64,000 nt of DNA from Pseudomonas fluorescens Q2-87 (lineage in GTDB: Bacteria; Pseudomonadota; Gammaproteobacteria; Pseudomonadales; Pseudomonadaceae). Location of the stretch: the NCBI RefSeq assembly GCF_000281895.1, contig NZ_CM001558.1, positions 1,306,556 through 1,370,555 of the forward strand, written 5' to 3'. How positions within the stretch are numbered: the first letter of the stretch is position 1; every line of letters begins with the position of its first letter. A model generated the notes under the pieces. It was given only the letters and a program-made list of their open reading frames with translations. It searched no databases and had not been told where the DNA came from. Below are positions 63,646 through 64,000 of the stretch, piece after piece. The translations under genes and the position numbers were made by a program.

Positions 63646-64000
63646 ATGTTGAAAGGCTACGGGGCTGTCATCCTCGATGGCGCATGGTTGACGCTTCAGC
63701 TCGCCTTGTCGTCCATGGCCCTGGCCATTGTCCTGGGGCTGATCGGCGTTGCATTGCGCCTGTCGCCGGTACGCTGGCTGGCGTGGCTGGGCGACCTGTA
63801 TTCCACGGTCATTCGCGGCATTCCCGACCTGGTGCTGATCCTGCTGATTTTCTACGGCGGCCAGGACTTGCTCAACCGCGTCGCGCCGATGCTCGGTTAT
63901 GACGACTACATCGACCTGAACCCGTTGGCGGCCGGTATTGGCACCTTGGGTTTCATCTTCGGTGCGTACCTGTCGGAAACCTTTCGCGGTGCGTTCATGG
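63646..64000 (+). CDS. aotQ: ABC transporter permease AotQ (5' part; cut by window end)
   Basis: At least 118 residues starting MLKGYGAVILDGAWLTLQLALSS. Two transmembrane helices are seen and the HisQ/GlnP-type permease pattern (TVIRGIPDLVLILLIFYGG). The end of the gene is beyond base 64000. GAGGACC precedes ATG 63646. Confidence 0.92.
   Translation, partial: MLKGYGAVILDGAWLTLQLALSSMALAIVLGLIGVALRLSPVRWLAWLGDLYSTVIRGIPDLVLILLIFYGGQDLLNRVAPMLGYDDYIDLNPLAAGIGTLGFIFGAYLSETFRGAFM

Overview
This 64-kb window is a chromosomal segment of a fluorescent Pseudomonas (P. fluorescens group). The basis is dense GC-rich coding, repeated REP palindromes of the two types usual in this group (GCGAGGGAGCTTGCTCCCGC and GTGGGAGCGGGCTTGCTCGC), and gene order I recognise from P. 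aeruginosa and P. putida: rnfBA-metG-mrp; fxsA-groESL-colRS-inaA-mexVW with the imelysin iron locus; cpxR-cpxP-cpxS; scpAB-rluB; acsA-aotJQ. I see no rRNA, tRNA or CRISPR array. The first gene (rnfB) and last gene (aotQ) are cut by the window edges.

Layout. 0-9 kb: Rnf complex genes, methionyl-tRNA synthetase, the Mrp iron-sulfur carrier, a short-chain dehydrogenase, a HugZ-like protein, FxsA and GroES/GroEL. 9-15.6 kb: an envelope module with a PAP2 phosphatase, an LTA-synthase-like sulfatase-fold enzyme, the ColRS metal-stress two-component system, and its presumed target operon (methyltransferase, InaA kinase, small membrane protein), with ColR-box-like sites on both sides. 15.7-23.7 kb: the MexVW-type RND pump and a DUF1513/imelysin/dihaem-oxidoreductase iron locus. 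23.9-33 kb: a Cpx-type envelope stress system with a CpxR-box-like site, the yciI/yciB cluster, rnm, yciO, scpA, scpB and rluB. 33-37 kb: an unusual two-gene unit (45-aa peptide plus M29-family enzyme) and an aromatic amino acid permease with a long leader. 37-51 kb: ArfB, MFS, chemoreceptor, ZntB, GlpQ, and several regulators with their targets.

51.1-57.3 kb is an accessory island between a TauE/SafE transporter and nrdB. It holds an unknown zinc-finger-like protein, decayed toxin-antitoxin remnants with orphan operators, a 90-bp direct repeat, a Bro-N gene whose upstream hairpin covers the ribosome binding site of a tiny coupled ORF, and an AT-rich SIR2-HerA-type anti-phage operon with a third gene, a KTSC-domain protein, abutting it. 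57.3-64 kb returns to core genes: nrdB, two small secreted proteins, acetyl-CoA synthetase and the arginine/ornithine transporter aotJQ.

Best candidates for something undescribed: (1) the 45-aa peptide gene and its M29-family partner, joined by an attenuator-like hairpin, resembling a minimal ribosomal-peptide (RiPP) locus; (2) the SIR2-HerA-KTSC operon, whose apparent promoter lies at the nrdB stop codon so that transcripts must cross the nrdB terminator; (3) the RBS-sequestering hairpin ahead of the Bro-N operon; (4) an RnfA lacking both cysteines expected to hold a membrane [2Fe-2S] cluster.
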